Positions 1-8,646 of a stretch of DNA of 64,000 bases are shown piece by piece. The stretch is from Acuticoccus yangtzensis (lineage in GTDB: Bacteria > Pseudomonadota > Alphaproteobacteria > Rhizobiales > Amorphaceae). Numbering within the stretch: position 1 is the stretch's first letter; each line of letters opens with the position of its first letter. Where the stretch lies: positions 806,001 through 870,000 of the forward strand of contig NZ_MJUX01000001.1 in the NCBI RefSeq assembly GCF_001927245.1. Reading direction: 5' to 3'. The notes below the pieces were generated by a model, which was given only the letters and a program-made list of their open reading frames with translations, was not told the DNA's origin and made no database searches. The translations under genes and the position numbers were made by a program.

Positions 1-669
1 ACGCACCACGCCGCCGTCGCCGGTCCCCAGCGTATAGGCCGCCTCCACCAGATCGCGCCGGGTGGAGCCGACCGCGACCGCCACCATCAGGATGATCTGA
101 AACACCGCGCCGATGAAGATGACGAGGAGCTTCTGCATCTCGCCGATGCCGGCCCACAGGATGAGGAGCGGAATGAAGGCCGACGCGGGCAGATAGCGCG
201 CGAAGGAGACGAACGGCTCGAAGAAGGCTTCGATCGGCTTGTAGGCGCCCATCAGGATGCCGATCGGCACGGCGACGACGGTCGCCATCACGAACCCGCC
301 GAACACGCGCCAGACGGTGATGGCGATGTCGTAGGAGAAGCCGAAGCGGGTCATCAGCCGCCAGCCCTCGTCGATCATGCGGATCGGCGTGGCGAGGAAG
401 ATGGGCCGCACGAAGCCGCCGAAGGTGGCGACCGACCAGACCGCAACGAAGAGGACGAAGAAGGAGAGGCCGAGGACGATGCGCGCCCGGCGCGACACCG
501 GCGTCAGCGGCCGCATGCGCAGGCGGCGGCGCCTGGCGGGCGCAGCAGATGTGGAAACCGGCGCAGCGGGAACCGCTGCACCCTCAGATGCGGAAACCGG
601 CGCAGCGGGAACCGCTGCGCCGGGCGATGAAGGGGCGCCGCTGCCGGCGCCGTCAGGGGATTGTGTCAC
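1..669 (-). CDS. ABC transporter permease, TauC/SsuC type (partial, cut by left edge)
   Basis: Inner-membrane permease of a nitrate/sulfonate/taurine-type importer. Only the first 223 residues lie in the window; the frame stays open to base 1. The GTG start at 669 lies 19 nt after the binding-protein stop, with AGGA upstream. A long Ala/Pro/Ser-rich cytoplasmic N-terminus of about 50 residues contains a duplicated 13-residue unit and is followed by a basic stretch. The first membrane segment is near residues 66-82 (LSFFVLFVAVWSVATF). The segment with RYLPASAFIPLLILWAGIG is typical of the BPD_transp_1 fold in TauC/SsuC proteins, and the coupling-helix region before the edge (EAAYTLG) is also family-like. 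The gene is co-directional with the upstream binding protein, so the ATPase is probably off the left edge. Substrate unknown. Confidence 0.9.
   Translation of the reverse strand, partial: MTQSPDGAGSGAPSSPGAAVPAAPVSASEGAAVPAAPVSTSAAPARRRRLRMRPLTPVSRRARIVLGLSFFVLFVAVWSVATFGGFVRPIFLATPIRMIDEGWRLMTRFGFSYDIAITVWRVFGGFVMATVVAVPIGILMGAYKPIEAFFEPFVSFARYLPASAFIPLLILWAGIGEMQKLLVIFIGAVFQIILMVAVAVGSTRRDLVEAAYTLGTGDGGVVR
549..618. repeat. Two-copy 39-bp-spaced direct repeat inside the permease N-terminus
   Basis: A 31-nt sequence beginning at 549 recurs at 588 with one mismatch, so the copies are exactly 39 bp (13 codons) apart and the frame is kept. Each copy contains the inverted repeat GCAGCGG-GAA-CCGCTGC, able to form a 7-bp hairpin. 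In the protein it gives two copies of an AAVPAAPVS-like linker. It looks like a recent in-frame duplication in a low-complexity linker. Confidence 0.85.
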
Positions 670-688
670 GGGTGGCTGCGATCCTGGA

Positions 689-1639
689 TCAGTTTTTCCA
701 GCTCGTGTCGATCAGGGTGTCGGTCTCCGGGATCTCGCGGATGATGCCGATCGTCTCCAAGAGCGGGCCCGCCTTGGCGTAGAACTCCTGGATGCCGCCG
801 GCCATGAACGCGTCAGACGCCTCGCGGCCCTGCCACTCCAGATAGCCGGCGGACTTGCCGAAGTCTTCGCCCGACTGGTTCACGTCGGCGCCCATGATCT
901 CGTAGGCCTTGGCCTCGTCGCTCTCGATCATGTCGAGCGCGGCGTAGTAGCCGTCGGCCAGCGCCTTCACGAGGTCCGGGTTCTCCTCGATGAATTCCGG
1001 CGTGCAGCCGAAGGTGTCCATAACGATCGGATAGTCGATCGTGGTGGCCATAATCTTGCCGGCGTCCGGCGCGTCGCGCACGGCCGACAGATACGGCTCA
1101 TAGGTCATCGCCGCATCGTTCTGTCCGGCGATGAAGGACTGCGCCGCGGCCGACGGCTCGAGGTTCACCACGGTCACGTCGTCGAGCGAGAGGCCGTTCT
1201 CGTTCAGCATCCACGCCAGGACAAAGTAGGGCGATGTGCCGGGGGCGGAGGCGGCGATGGTCTTGCCCTTCAGGTCGGCGATGGTTTCGATGTCGGACCG
1301 GGTCGCCATACCGTCGGCGCCGTGGGACATGTCGAGCTGGAAGAGCTGCTTGATCGGCACGCCGTTGGCGTTCCAGATCATGAACGTCTCCACCGTGGTG
1401 GCCGCGCACTGGATGTCGCCGGACGCGATGGCGAGGTGGCGGTCCTTCTGCGGGATCTTCTTGATCTCCACGTCGACGCCGGCTTCCTCGAAGAGGCCGG
1501 CTTCCTTGGCGAGCGTCAACGGGCCGAAGCCGGTCCAGCCGCTCATGCCGATGGCGACGTCGGCCGCGAAGGTGGGGGTGGAAAGGGCGGCGCCAAAGGC
1601 CGTGGCGAGGACGATCGTCCGAAAAGTGGTGTGAGGCAT
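689..1639 (-). CDS. ABC transporter substrate-binding protein, NMT1/TauA/NrtA type
   Basis: Periplasmic solute receptor for the permease at 1-669. The start is set at the ATG at 1639 because a classic signal peptide follows directly (MPHTTFRTIVLATAFGAALS, cleavage near TFAA-DVAIG). An in-frame start further upstream at 1696 would add 19 non-signal residues. The mature protein has family hallmarks: GFGPLTLAKEAGLFEEAG near the N-terminus, ASGDIQCAAT, a DLKGKTIAAS segment after a linker and GQNDAAMTYEPYL in the second lobe. Length (316 aa) is normal. Members bind taurine, alkanesulfonates, nitrate, bicarbonate or pyrimidine-like compounds; sequence reading alone does not decide which. Confidence 0.92.
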   Translation of the reverse strand: MPHTTFRTIVLATAFGAALSTPTFAADVAIGMSGWTGFGPLTLAKEAGLFEEAGVDVEIKKIPQKDRHLAIASGDIQCAATTVETFMIWNANGVPIKQLFQLDMSHGADGMATRSDIETIADLKGKTIAASAPGTSPYFVLAWMLNENGLSLDDVTVVNLEPSAAAQSFIAGQNDAAMTYEPYLSAVRDAPDAGKIMATTIDYPIVMDTFGCTPEFIEENPDLVKALADGYYAALDMIESDEAKAYEIMGADVNQSGEDFGKSAGYLEWQGREASDAFMAGGIQEFYAKAGPLLETIGIIREIPETDTLIDTSWKN

Positions 1640-2002
1640 GGTCTGTCCCAAATCCGCGGGCGTCGGGCCGCGTTTTATTGCCAGAGAACCGACCATATCG
1701 GGCGCCGAGTGTCAATAATTTGACCAGTCACGGCAGGTGCCCATAGAGTAGGCGAACATGCTGGTACGGCTCGCGATTTCGTGTCGCCCGGCGCTTCACG
1801 GCGCGCGCCGCTTCGGGTCGACCCGCATGCGGATCGCGGCAGGGTTGTGGCAAACGGCCTGACCGCCGCCACAACGATCGCTTAAGAAGACCACACATGC
1901 CTGCGGCGCGGCTTGACGGGCACGCGCCGTCCTGCGTCCGATCGCCTCAGACCGGGCGCCCGCTCTCCTCTCGCCCGCCTGCAACGGAACGATCTGCCGC
2001 CG
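1640..2002. promoter_or_regulatory. Divergent intergenic region with an inverted repeat upstream of the NMT1-type transporter
   Basis: This 363-nt gap separates the leftward transporter from a rightward membrane protein. It contains GTCAA-TAAT-TTGAC at 1711-1724. On the minus strand the right half of this site is part of TTGACA (complement of 1710-1715), a consensus -35 hexamer, but no convincing -10 follows at 16-18 nt. An operator overlapping the transporter promoter is plausible. I see no small gene in the remainder. Confidence 0.4.
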
Positions 2003-3517
2003 ATGACCTCTCCCGCCGCGGACGCGACATCCGCACACACCGCCCCCGACCGATCCGAAGGCGACCCAAGCGCAGCCGCCAGACCCGAGGCCGAAGCATC
2101 CACCACCCCGCCGTCGTCGCCGGCCGCGGCGCAACCGCTGTTCAGCCTGCTGGGCGTCCTCTTGGTGGTGCTCACCGTCCTCGTGGTCGCGTCGGACTGG
2201 GGCGCGCCCTCCCCGGTCGCGTCTCTGGTGCCGGTGGTGGAGATCGCCCTCGTCGCGGTTCTTTCGATCCTCGTGGTCCCGGCGCGGCGGGCCTTCGTCC
2301 TCGTCGCCCTCGCCATCACCGGCCTGCAGATCGCCCTGCACGAGGACTGGCTCGCCCAGACGCTGCACGGCCTGTCGGTGGCCGCCTTCATCGGCGCCTT
2401 CTTCTCCGCCCTCACCACCTTGCGCCACGCCGCGCAGACCTCGCCCTCCATCGCCGCGTGCGGGCGCTTCCTCGCCAGCCAGCCGCCGGGACGGCGCTAC
2501 GCCGCGCTGTCGGTCGGCGGGCAGATGTTCTCGCTCCTCCTCAACTACGGCGCCATCGCTCTCCTCGGCAGCCTCGCCGTCGCCAGCGCGCGGGAGGAGC
2601 CGGACCCGGAAATCCGCGCCATCCGCATGAAGCGCATGCTGCTGGCCGTGCAGCGTGCCCTCGTCGGCACCCTCCCCTGGTCGCCGCTGTCCTTCGCGGT
2701 CGCCATCTCCACCGCGCTGATCCCGGGCGCCAGCTGGGGCGCGCTGTTGGCGCCGGCGTTCATCTCGGGCGTGATCCTCGTCGGCATCGGCTACGCGCTC
2801 GACACCATTTTCAAGCCGCGCCCGCGCCGCCGCCCGCAACGCACCGAAACGACGGGCGGCTGGGGCGTCCTGCGCCCGCTGGTCCTGCTCCTCGTCATCC
2901 TCCTGACCCTCGTCGCCGTGCTGCAGACGGCGACGGGCGTGCGCACCGTGGGCGTCGTCGCGCTGGTGGTGCCGCTGGTGTCGGCCGCATGGGTGTTCAT
3001 GCAAGGGGCACCGGGCCGCCGGTTCGCCCACCTGCGCAGCCGCGCCGCTGGCTATGTCACGCGGGACTTGCCCACCTACCGCGGCGAGATCACGCTCCTG
3101 TCGATGGCCGGCTATATCGGCACCGTGGGCGCCACCTTGATGGCCGAGTGGCTGCAGGCCTCGGGCGTCAGCTTTGCGGCGCTTCCCACGGCGGTGATCC
3201 TCGTCGGCCTCATCTGGGTGTTCACATTGGCCGGGCAGGTGGCGATGAACCCGATCCTCACCGCCTCGCTGGTTCTGCCGCTGATCCCCTCGGCGGATGC
3301 GCTCGGCATCTCCTCCACCGCGATCCAGGTCGCGGTGACGGCAGGCTGGGCGCTCGCCGGTGCTAACTCACCCTTCACGGCGACGACGCTCCTCACCGGC
3401 TCATTCGCGGGCAAGAGCGCGTGGCACGTGGGGCTGCGGTGGAACGGCCTCTTCACCGTCCTGTGCGGCGTGGCGCTGTCGGCCTGGGCGCTGATCTACG
3501 CCTTCATCGTCTCCTGA
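2003..3517 (+). CDS. Polytopic inner-membrane protein of unknown function
   Basis: About 504 residues with roughly a dozen hydrophobic segments, the first near residues 44-66, and a hydrophilic Ser/Ala/Pro-rich N-terminal tail. An ATG at 1913 would add 30 residues with no clear function; 2003 is preferred because it has GGAAC upstream, but the choice is uncertain. Recurring GALLAPAFISG-like and MNPILTASLVLPLI-like segments (Asn-Pro in a membrane helix, then a cluster ANSPFTA near the end) recall the two-fold repeats of ion-transporter-superfamily symporters. That resemblance is weak and I assign no substrate. It is convergent with the deformylase-like gene (37-nt gap) and stands alone transcriptionally. 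Confidence 0.75.
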   Translation: MTSPAADATSAHTAPDRSEGDPSAAARPEAEASTTPPSSPAAAQPLFSLLGVLLVVLTVLVVASDWGAPSPVASLVPVVEIALVAVLSILVVPARRAFVLVALAITGLQIALHEDWLAQTLHGLSVAAFIGAFFSALTTLRHAAQTSPSIAACGRFLASQPPGRRYAALSVGGQMFSLLLNYGAIALLGSLAVASAREEPDPEIRAIRMKRMLLAVQRALVGTLPWSPLSFAVAISTALIPGASWGALLAPAFISGVILVGIGYALDTIFKPRPRRRPQRTETTGGWGVLRPLVLLLVILLTLVAVLQTATGVRTVGVVALVVPLVSAAWVFMQGAPGRRFAHLRSRAAGYVTRDLPTYRGEITLLSMAGYIGTVGATLMAEWLQASGVSFAALPTAVILVGLIWVFTLAGQVAMNPILTASLVLPLIPSADALGISSTAIQVAVTAGWALAGANSPFTATTLLTGSFAGKSAWHVGLRWNGLFTVLCGVALSAWALIYAFIVS

Positions 3518-3554
3518 CGGTCCGCGCCCGAGGGGCGCGCCGCATGGCGCCCCG

Positions 3555-4055
3555 TCAGCCCACCCGGCGCAGCTTCTCGTAACGCTTGATCACCCTGTCG
3601 CGCTTCAACCGCGACAGGGACTGCAGCCAGAACTTGCCGTCGAGCTGGTCGATCTCGTGCTGATGGCAGACGGCGCGCAGGCCCTCCGCCTCCTCCTCGT
3701 GAACGTCGCCCGCAAGGTCCTGGTAGCGCACCCGCACCTTGGCCGGACGCTCCACGTCCTCGGCGACACCCGGCATCGACACGCTCCCCTCCACATGGCG
3801 GAAGAGCTCGGCCGACGCCTCGACGATCTCCGGGTTCACGTACGTCACCGGCGCCTCATCCTCCGGCAGCGCCAGCACCACGACGCGCAGCGCCACGCCG
3901 ATGTGCGGCGCGGTGATGCCGATGCCGGGGGCGGCACGCATCGTGTCGGCGAGGTCGGTCGCGAGTGCGGCGAGGTCGGCGCCGAAGGTCTCCACAGGCG
4001 CCGCGACGTCGCGCAATCGCGGGTCGGGATAAATCACGATGGGCCGGACGGGCAC
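3555..4055 (-). CDS. Peptide deformylase-like protein with altered metal-site residues
   Basis: Length (166 aa) and fold markers match peptide deformylase, which removes the N-formyl group from new proteins. All three signature motifs are changed. Motif 1 reads GIGITAPH (residues 44-51), so the active-site Gln is His. Motif 2 reads EGSVS (89-93), with Ser in place of the metal-binding Cys. Motif 3 reads HEIDQ (133-137), keeping His133 and catalytic Glu134 but with Gln in place of the second metal-binding His. Two of three metal ligands are therefore substituted. The GTG start has GGAG seven bases upstream. No fmt or other translation gene is adjacent. It is probably a divergent paralog whose deformylase activity is doubtful. 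Confidence 0.88.
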   Translation of the reverse strand: MPVRPIVIYPDPRLRDVAAPVETFGADLAALATDLADTMRAAPGIGITAPHIGVALRVVVLALPEDEAPVTYVNPEIVEASAELFRHVEGSVSMPGVAEDVERPAKVRVRYQDLAGDVHEEEAEGLRAVCHQHEIDQLDGKFWLQSLSRLKRDRVIKRYEKLRRVG

Positions 4056-4131
4056 GGCATCACTCCACAGGCTGCGCGCCCCTCATAGGCTCAGCGCGCC
4101 GGGCGATCCAGCCGCGGCCGGCGATGCGGGA

Positions 4132-5565
4132 TCAGATCGGCAGCGGCTCCGTCATGCCGCTCTCCTCCAGGTGCCAGCGCGCCTGCCACGCCCCGCCGAT
4201 GCGCTCCAGCACCAGATAGTTGCGCTCGGCCACATAGCGGCCGCGCTGACCCGGCAGGCGGCGGATGGTGATCGGATGCTCCGGCAGAGGGTCCTCGCCC
4301 AGCGCCGCCAGCGCCCCCAGGAACCGCGCCCACCCCTTCGGCGGTGGCCGGTGGGCGATGCCGGACGCCACGAGCTGGTCCAGCGTGCGGCCCTCCTTCA
4401 GGTCCATCGTCGCCCGCGTGGCGAGGTGGATCTCGCCGGACAGGGCGACGATATCGTGACCGTCGCGGTGGGCGAGGTCGCGCACCAGGCGCAGCATCCG
4501 CCGCCACTCGTCGCGGTGGGAGCGGCTCTGCCACTGGTCGCGCAGGTCGTCCTCGTATTTCTGCATCTTCGGGATCGCGACCATCAGGCGTTCGAGCAGC
4601 GACATGCGCGGCCCCAAAAGCGGTACGCTCGACATGAGGAAGGTGTGGCCGGCGGCGGGGCGCGCGGCCTCGGCGTCCATCATCGCCCAGCCGCCAGGCC
4701 CCATCACGCGGGTCCGGGTGCGTTCCGACCTCAGATCCGGCGCCAGGATGCGCAGGTCCGGCAGCGACACCGTCCACCCGAGCTGCGCCCCGCCGGTGTC
4801 GGCGAAGCGGGCGGGCAAGCTGCCGTCGGCGCAGGCGTGCTGGAAGACGAGCGTCGCCTCGCGGGCGGCGGCGAACAGCGTCTGGCCGACCGCCGAGCGC
4901 GTCACCTCCTCCGGCAGCGAGCCCCAGCCGTCGCAGATGTCGTGATCGTCCCACTGGGTGAGCGAGGGGACGCGCGCCGCAAGCCAGGCGAACTCGGGCG
5001 AGCGGTAGAGCGACACGTAACGCTCCATGAACCGCTCACGCAGGTGATGGGTGAGGCTGGCGAGGGCGGCCGCGCCCGGCGCGTCCTCGATGTCGTCCGG
5101 CCAGTCGTCGCTGAGCGGGTGCCCGTCGGTCACCTCGTCCGCATAGACCTGATCGCCGCCGTGGAGGAGCAGCGCGAAGGGGCGCACCTTGTGCTCGTCG
5201 CGCAGGCGGGCCCACATGGCGTTGCGCTCCGAGCCCTCGCGCTCCAGGTCGCCGATCTCCTCGCCGTTGCAGGACACGTAGGCGATGGCGAGGTCGCCTC
5301 CCATCGCCCCCGCCACCTCATAGGTCTCGGCGTTCCAGCGATAGGTCGACGCCCGGTCGGCCGGCACGGCGAAGCGCGCGCGCCATACGCTGGCGGTATC
5401 GTAGACCGCGATCTTCTCGGCCGCTGCGATCCCCTCGGCGGTCTCCACCGGCGACGGGGCCGCGTCCGCCGCCGCGATGAAGAGCGCGGCGAGGTGAAGC
5501 GTCCCGGCCTCCGCAGCGTCGAGGAAGAGGACGGGGCCGATGATATCGTCGATCTGAACGGGCAT
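4132..5565 (-). CDS. PhoD-like metallophosphatase (alkaline phosphatase D family)
   Basis: A 477-residue metallo-phosphoesterase predicted to cleave phosphodiester or phosphomonoester bonds. Metal-binding blocks visible in order are [31 protein letters not shown] and [11 protein letters not shown], matching the PhoD-like superfamily Asp/Asn/His ligand pattern. There is no Tat or Sec signal at the chosen start (ATG at 5565, GAAGGG upstream), unlike secreted Bacillus PhoD, so this member is probably cytoplasmic. An in-frame start at 5652 would add 29 residues without creating a signal. It is divergent from tex and separated from the deformylase-like gene by 76 nt. Confidence 0.88.
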   Translation of the reverse strand: MPVQIDDIIGPVLFLDAAEAGTLHLAALFIAAADAAPSPVETAEGIAAAEKIAVYDTASVWRARFAVPADRASTYRWNAETYEVAGAMGGDLAIAYVSCNGEEIGDLEREGSERNAMWARLRDEHKVRPFALLLHGGDQVYADEVTDGHPLSDDWPDDIEDAPGAAALASLTHHLRERFMERYVSLYRSPEFAWLAARVPSLTQWDDHDICDGWGSLPEEVTRSAVGQTLFAAAREATLVFQHACADGSLPARFADTGGAQLGWTVSLPDLRILAPDLRSERTRTRVMGPGGWAMMDAEAARPAAGHTFLMSSVPLLGPRMSLLERLMVAIPKMQKYEDDLRDQWQSRSHRDEWRRMLRLVRDLAHRDGHDIVALSGEIHLATRATMDLKEGRTLDQLVASGIAHRPPPKGWARFLGALAALGEDPLPEHPITIRRLPGQRGRYVAERNYLVLERIGGAWQARWHLEESGMTEPLPI

Positions 5566-5718
5566 AGCGCCCTTCAGGTAGGACGCCGGGCGGGTTTTCA
5601 AAGCACAATCGCAATCGCCGCGGCGGCGCGCCCCGGCCCACAGGCCGCACACGGTGGTGACTTGGAACCGGCGTTGAGTGGCGCTATGCCCACGGTCCGC
5701 CTGCGACAGGAGCCGACC

Positions 5719-8103
5719 ATGGACAAGACCGCCGAGACCATCGCTCGCCTAATTGCCGAGGAGATCGGCGCCAAGCCGGGTCAGGTTGCCGCAGCCGTCG
5801 AGCTGCTCGACGCCGGTTCGACCGTCCCCTTCATCGCCCGCTACCGCAAGGAGGCGACGGGCGGGCTCGACGACACGCAGCTTCGCACCTTGGGCGACAG
5901 GCTGGTCTATCTGCGCGAGCTGGAAGCGCGGCGGGCGGCGATCCTGACCTCGATCCGCGACCAGGGGAAGCTGACGGGCGAGCTGGAAGCCGCCATCGCC
6001 GGGGCCGACACCAAGGCGCGGCTGGAAGACCTCTACCTTCCGTTCAAGCCCAAGCGCCGCACCAAGGCGATGATCGCCCGCGAGAACGGCCTGGAGCCGC
6101 TGTTGCGCGCCATCGAGGGCGACCGGCGGGCCGATCCGCAGGCGCTCGCCGCCGCCTACGTCAACGACAAGGTCGCCACGGTGAAGGCGGCGCTGGAGGG
6201 GGCGCGCGACATCAAGGTCGAGGAGCTGGCGGAGAATGCCGACCTCATCGGCCGCCTGCGCGACTTCATGCGGCGCGAGGCGATCATCTCGGCCACGGTT
6301 GTGGCGGGCAAGGAAGAGGCGGGCGCGAAGTTCTCCGACTATTTCGACCACAAGGAGAAGTGGGCCGACATTCCCGCCCACCGCGCGCTCGCCATCATGC
6401 GCGCGGCGAACGAGGAGGTGGTGAGCGTCGACATCGCGCCGGATCCCGACACGGGCGTGGCGCGGGCGGAAGGCATCGTGGCGGCGGCGATCGGCATTTC
6501 GGGCGATGGGCCGGGCGACCAGTGGCTGCGTCAGGTGGCGTCCTGGGCGTGGCGGGTGAAGCTGAAGCTGTCGATGTATCTCGACCTCTTCGGCGACCTG
6601 CGCGCCCGCGCCCACGAGGACGCGATCACCGTCTTCTCCCGCAACCTCAAGGACCTGCTACACGCCGCCCCGGCCGGTGCGCGGGCGACTTTGGGCCTCG
6701 ACCCCGGCATCCGCACCGGCGTGAAGGCGGCGGTGGTGGACGCCACCGGCAAGCTCCTCGACACGGCGACGCTCTACCCGTTCCAGCCGAAGAACGACGT
6801 GCGCGGTGCCGAGGGGAAGATCATCGAGCTGATCCGCCGGCACAACGTGGAGCTGATCGCCATCGGCAACGGGACGGCGAGCCGCGAGACGGAGCGCCTC
6901 GTGGCCGACACGCTGAAGCTCTTGCCGGACGGCGGGCCGCGCCCGACGAAGGTCGTCGTCTCGGAGGCGGGCGCGTCGGTCTATTCGGCGTCGGAGCTGG
7001 CGGCGAAGGAGTTTCCGGGGCTGGACGTGTCGCTGCGCGGCGCGGTCTCCATCGCGCGGCGGCTGCAGGACCCGCTGGCGGAGCTCGTGAAGATCGAGCC
7101 GAAATCCATCGGCGTGGGCCAATATCAGCACGACGTGGACCAGGGCCGCCTCGCCCGCGCGCTGGACGGAGTGGTCGAGGACGCGGTGAACGCGGTGGGG
7201 GTCGACCTCAACACCGCCTCGGCGCCCTTGTTGGCGCAGGTGGCGGGTGTCGGTCCGTCGCTGGCGCAGAACATCGTCACCTACCGTGACGCGAACGGCG
7301 CCTTCCCGACGCGCAAGGCGCTGATGAAGGTGTCCGGCCTCGGCCCGAAGGCGTTCGAGCAGTGCGCGGGGTTCCTTCGCATCCGCGACGGCAAGGAGCC
7401 GCTGGACGGCTCGGCCGTGCACCCGGAGGCATACGGCCTGGCGCGTCGCATCGTCGAGGCGTGCGGGCGGGACATCCGCGACATCATGGGCAACGGCGCG
7501 GTGCTGAAGGGTCTCAACCCGGCGCAGTTCGTGGACGAGAAGTTCGGCTTGCCGACGGTGCGGGACATTCTGTCGGAGCTGGAGAAGCCGGGCCGTGACC
7601 CGCGCCCGGACTTCCGCACGGCCACCTTCGCGGAGGGCGTGGACCAGATCTCTGACCTGAAACCCGGCATGATGCTGGAAGGCACGGTGACGAACGTCGC
7701 GGCGTTCGGCGCGTTCGTCGACGTCGGCGTGCACCAGGACGGGCTCGTCCACATCAGCCAGCTTGCGGACCGCTTCGTGAAGGACCCGCACGAGGTGGTG
7801 AAGGCGGGCGACGTGGTGCGGGTTCGCGTGGTCGAAGTGGACATCCCCCGCAAGCGCATCGGCCTCTCCATGCGCAAGGATGCGGAAGCGGCGCCTCAGG
7901 ACAGCTCCCGCAACCGCGGCGGCGCCGGTGAGCGCCCGCACCGGAGCGGCGGCGGCGGCGGGCCCCAGCGTGGCGGCACGCCTCATGGAAAGGGCAAGCC
8001 GCAGGGGAACGGCGGACGGGGCCGCGACCCGAAGGCCACGTCCGGCGGCGGCGAGAGCGCGCTCGGCGCGGCGCTGCTGGAAGCGATGAAGAAGCGCACT
8101 TAG
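5719..8103 (+). CDS. tex: Tex, S1-domain RNA-binding transcription accessory protein
   Basis: Conserved nucleic-acid-binding protein of about 794 residues. Order of domains: Tex N-terminal helical region with [17 protein letters not shown] near residues 36-52, a YqgF/RNase H-like core beginning around [10 protein letters not shown] (about 330-340), helix-hairpin-helix repeats ([11 protein letters not shown] and GPSLAQNIV) near 495-530, and an S1 domain ([20 protein letters not shown]) near 650-720. The C-terminal tail of about 70 residues is rich in Gly, Arg, Pro and Lys and ends [10 protein letters not shown]. Start ATG 5719 has CAGGAG eight bases upstream. The open frame extends much further 5' but only antisense to the phosphatase gene. 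Length is slightly above the usual 770-780. Confidence 0.97.
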   Translation: MDKTAETIARLIAEEIGAKPGQVAAAVELLDAGSTVPFIARYRKEATGGLDDTQLRTLGDRLVYLRELEARRAAILTSIRDQGKLTGELEAAIAGADTKARLEDLYLPFKPKRRTKAMIARENGLEPLLRAIEGDRRADPQALAAAYVNDKVATVKAALEGARDIKVEELAENADLIGRLRDFMRREAIISATVVAGKEEAGAKFSDYFDHKEKWADIPAHRALAIMRAANEEVVSVDIAPDPDTGVARAEGIVAAAIGISGDGPGDQWLRQVASWAWRVKLKLSMYLDLFGDLRARAHEDAITVFSRNLKDLLHAAPAGARATLGLDPGIRTGVKAAVVDATGKLLDTATLYPFQPKNDVRGAEGKIIELIRRHNVELIAIGNGTASRETERLVADTLKLLPDGGPRPTKVVVSEAGASVYSASELAAKEFPGLDVSLRGAVSIARRLQDPLAELVKIEPKSIGVGQYQHDVDQGRLARALDGVVEDAVNAVGVDLNTASAPLLAQVAGVGPSLAQNIVTYRDANGAFPTRKALMKVSGLGPKAFEQCAGFLRIRDGKEPLDGSAVHPEAYGLARRIVEACGRDIRDIMGNGAVLKGLNPAQFVDEKFGLPTVRDILSELEKPGRDPRPDFRTATFAEGVDQISDLKPGMMLEGTVTNVAAFGAFVDVGVHQDGLVHISQLADRFVKDPHEVVKAGDVVRVRVVEVDIPRKRIGLSMRKDAEAAPQDSSRNRGGAGERPHRSGGGGGPQRGGTPHGKGKPQGNGGRGRDPKATSGGGESALGAALLEAMKKRT

Positions 8104-8115
8104 CCGCCGCCCGGC

Positions 8116-8179
8116 CGTCACGCGCGGCAACCGTCACCGGCGGCAACCGTCACGCGCGGAAGCCGTCGCGCGCGGCAGC
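8116..8179. repeat. Four degenerate 16-bp tandem repeats just after tex
   Basis: Four head-to-tail units start at 8116, 8132, 8148 and 8164, with consensus CGTCACGCGCGGCAAC; individual units differ by one to four bases. The unit length is not a multiple of three, so it is not a protein-level repeat. Further partial matches to CGGCAACCG follow at lower fidelity. Confidence 0.8.
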
Positions 8180-8478
8180 CGGCGCGGCGGCCCCCAGCAC
8201 GGCCGTCCCGTAACGGCGGCGACCGACACGCCGCAAACCAGCACGGCGGTAAAAAGCACGGCGGCAAACGGCGCGGCGACCGGCAACCGCCAACCGCCAC
8301 GGGCGGCAGGCGGCGCGCAGGCTTTTCGCACGACGGGTGCTTGCCGGGATCGTTCGAAGGAGCGTGGCGGGGTCAAGTGTCCGCGCGGACCCACGCGCAG
8401 GCCGCTTCTTCAGCGGGCGAGCATGGGGAGCACGGACGCTTGACGCCGTCACGCTCCTTCCGAGGCTCAATTCAGGCT

Positions 8479-8509
8479 GTCAGGTCAGGCTTCTTCAGCC
8501 TGATCTGAC
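8479..8509. terminator. Candidate bidirectional terminator hairpin between tex and oxoprolinase
   Basis: Arms of 13 bases (8479-8491 and 8497-8509) pair with one G-T wobble around a 5-nt loop (TCTTC). The stem lies between two convergent genes, as expected for a shared terminator, but neither side has a run of T, so intrinsic termination is uncertain. Confidence 0.45.
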
Positions 8510-8646
8510 GCCTGCCCGGTGGCGAACCGGGGGGAGCGCGAGGGGGGAACGCCCTCGCGGGGCGGCCCCTCTCGCAAAGGCGCTCGGGATGGACGAGGCC
8601 ACCCCGCAGCGGGTCCAGCGCGGGGGCGCAAAGGCCCCCACACGGC

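Larger units (their letters stand above)
8104..8646. other. 543-nt gap between convergent genes, no recognised gene
   Basis: The gap between tex and the leftward oxoprolinase gene has skewed, repeat-rich composition. After the tex stop the same frame stays open for a while and encodes low-complexity Gly/His/Lys/Arg-rich sequence resembling the tex tail, which suggests decayed former coding sequence. No ribosome-binding site or recognisable protein was found on either strand. Confidence 0.5.

Noticed and set aside
377-1723. Long rightward open frame opposite the NMT1-type binding protein and permease
   Set aside because: It is Arg/Gly/Val-rich shadow sequence typical of high-GC DNA; the leftward strand has signal peptide, family motifs and ribosome-binding sites.
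4039-5718. A 560-residue N-terminal extension of Tex
   Set aside because: The extension is antisense to the PhoD-like gene and has no domain resemblance. Tex begins at the ATG at 5719 with a good ribosome-binding site.
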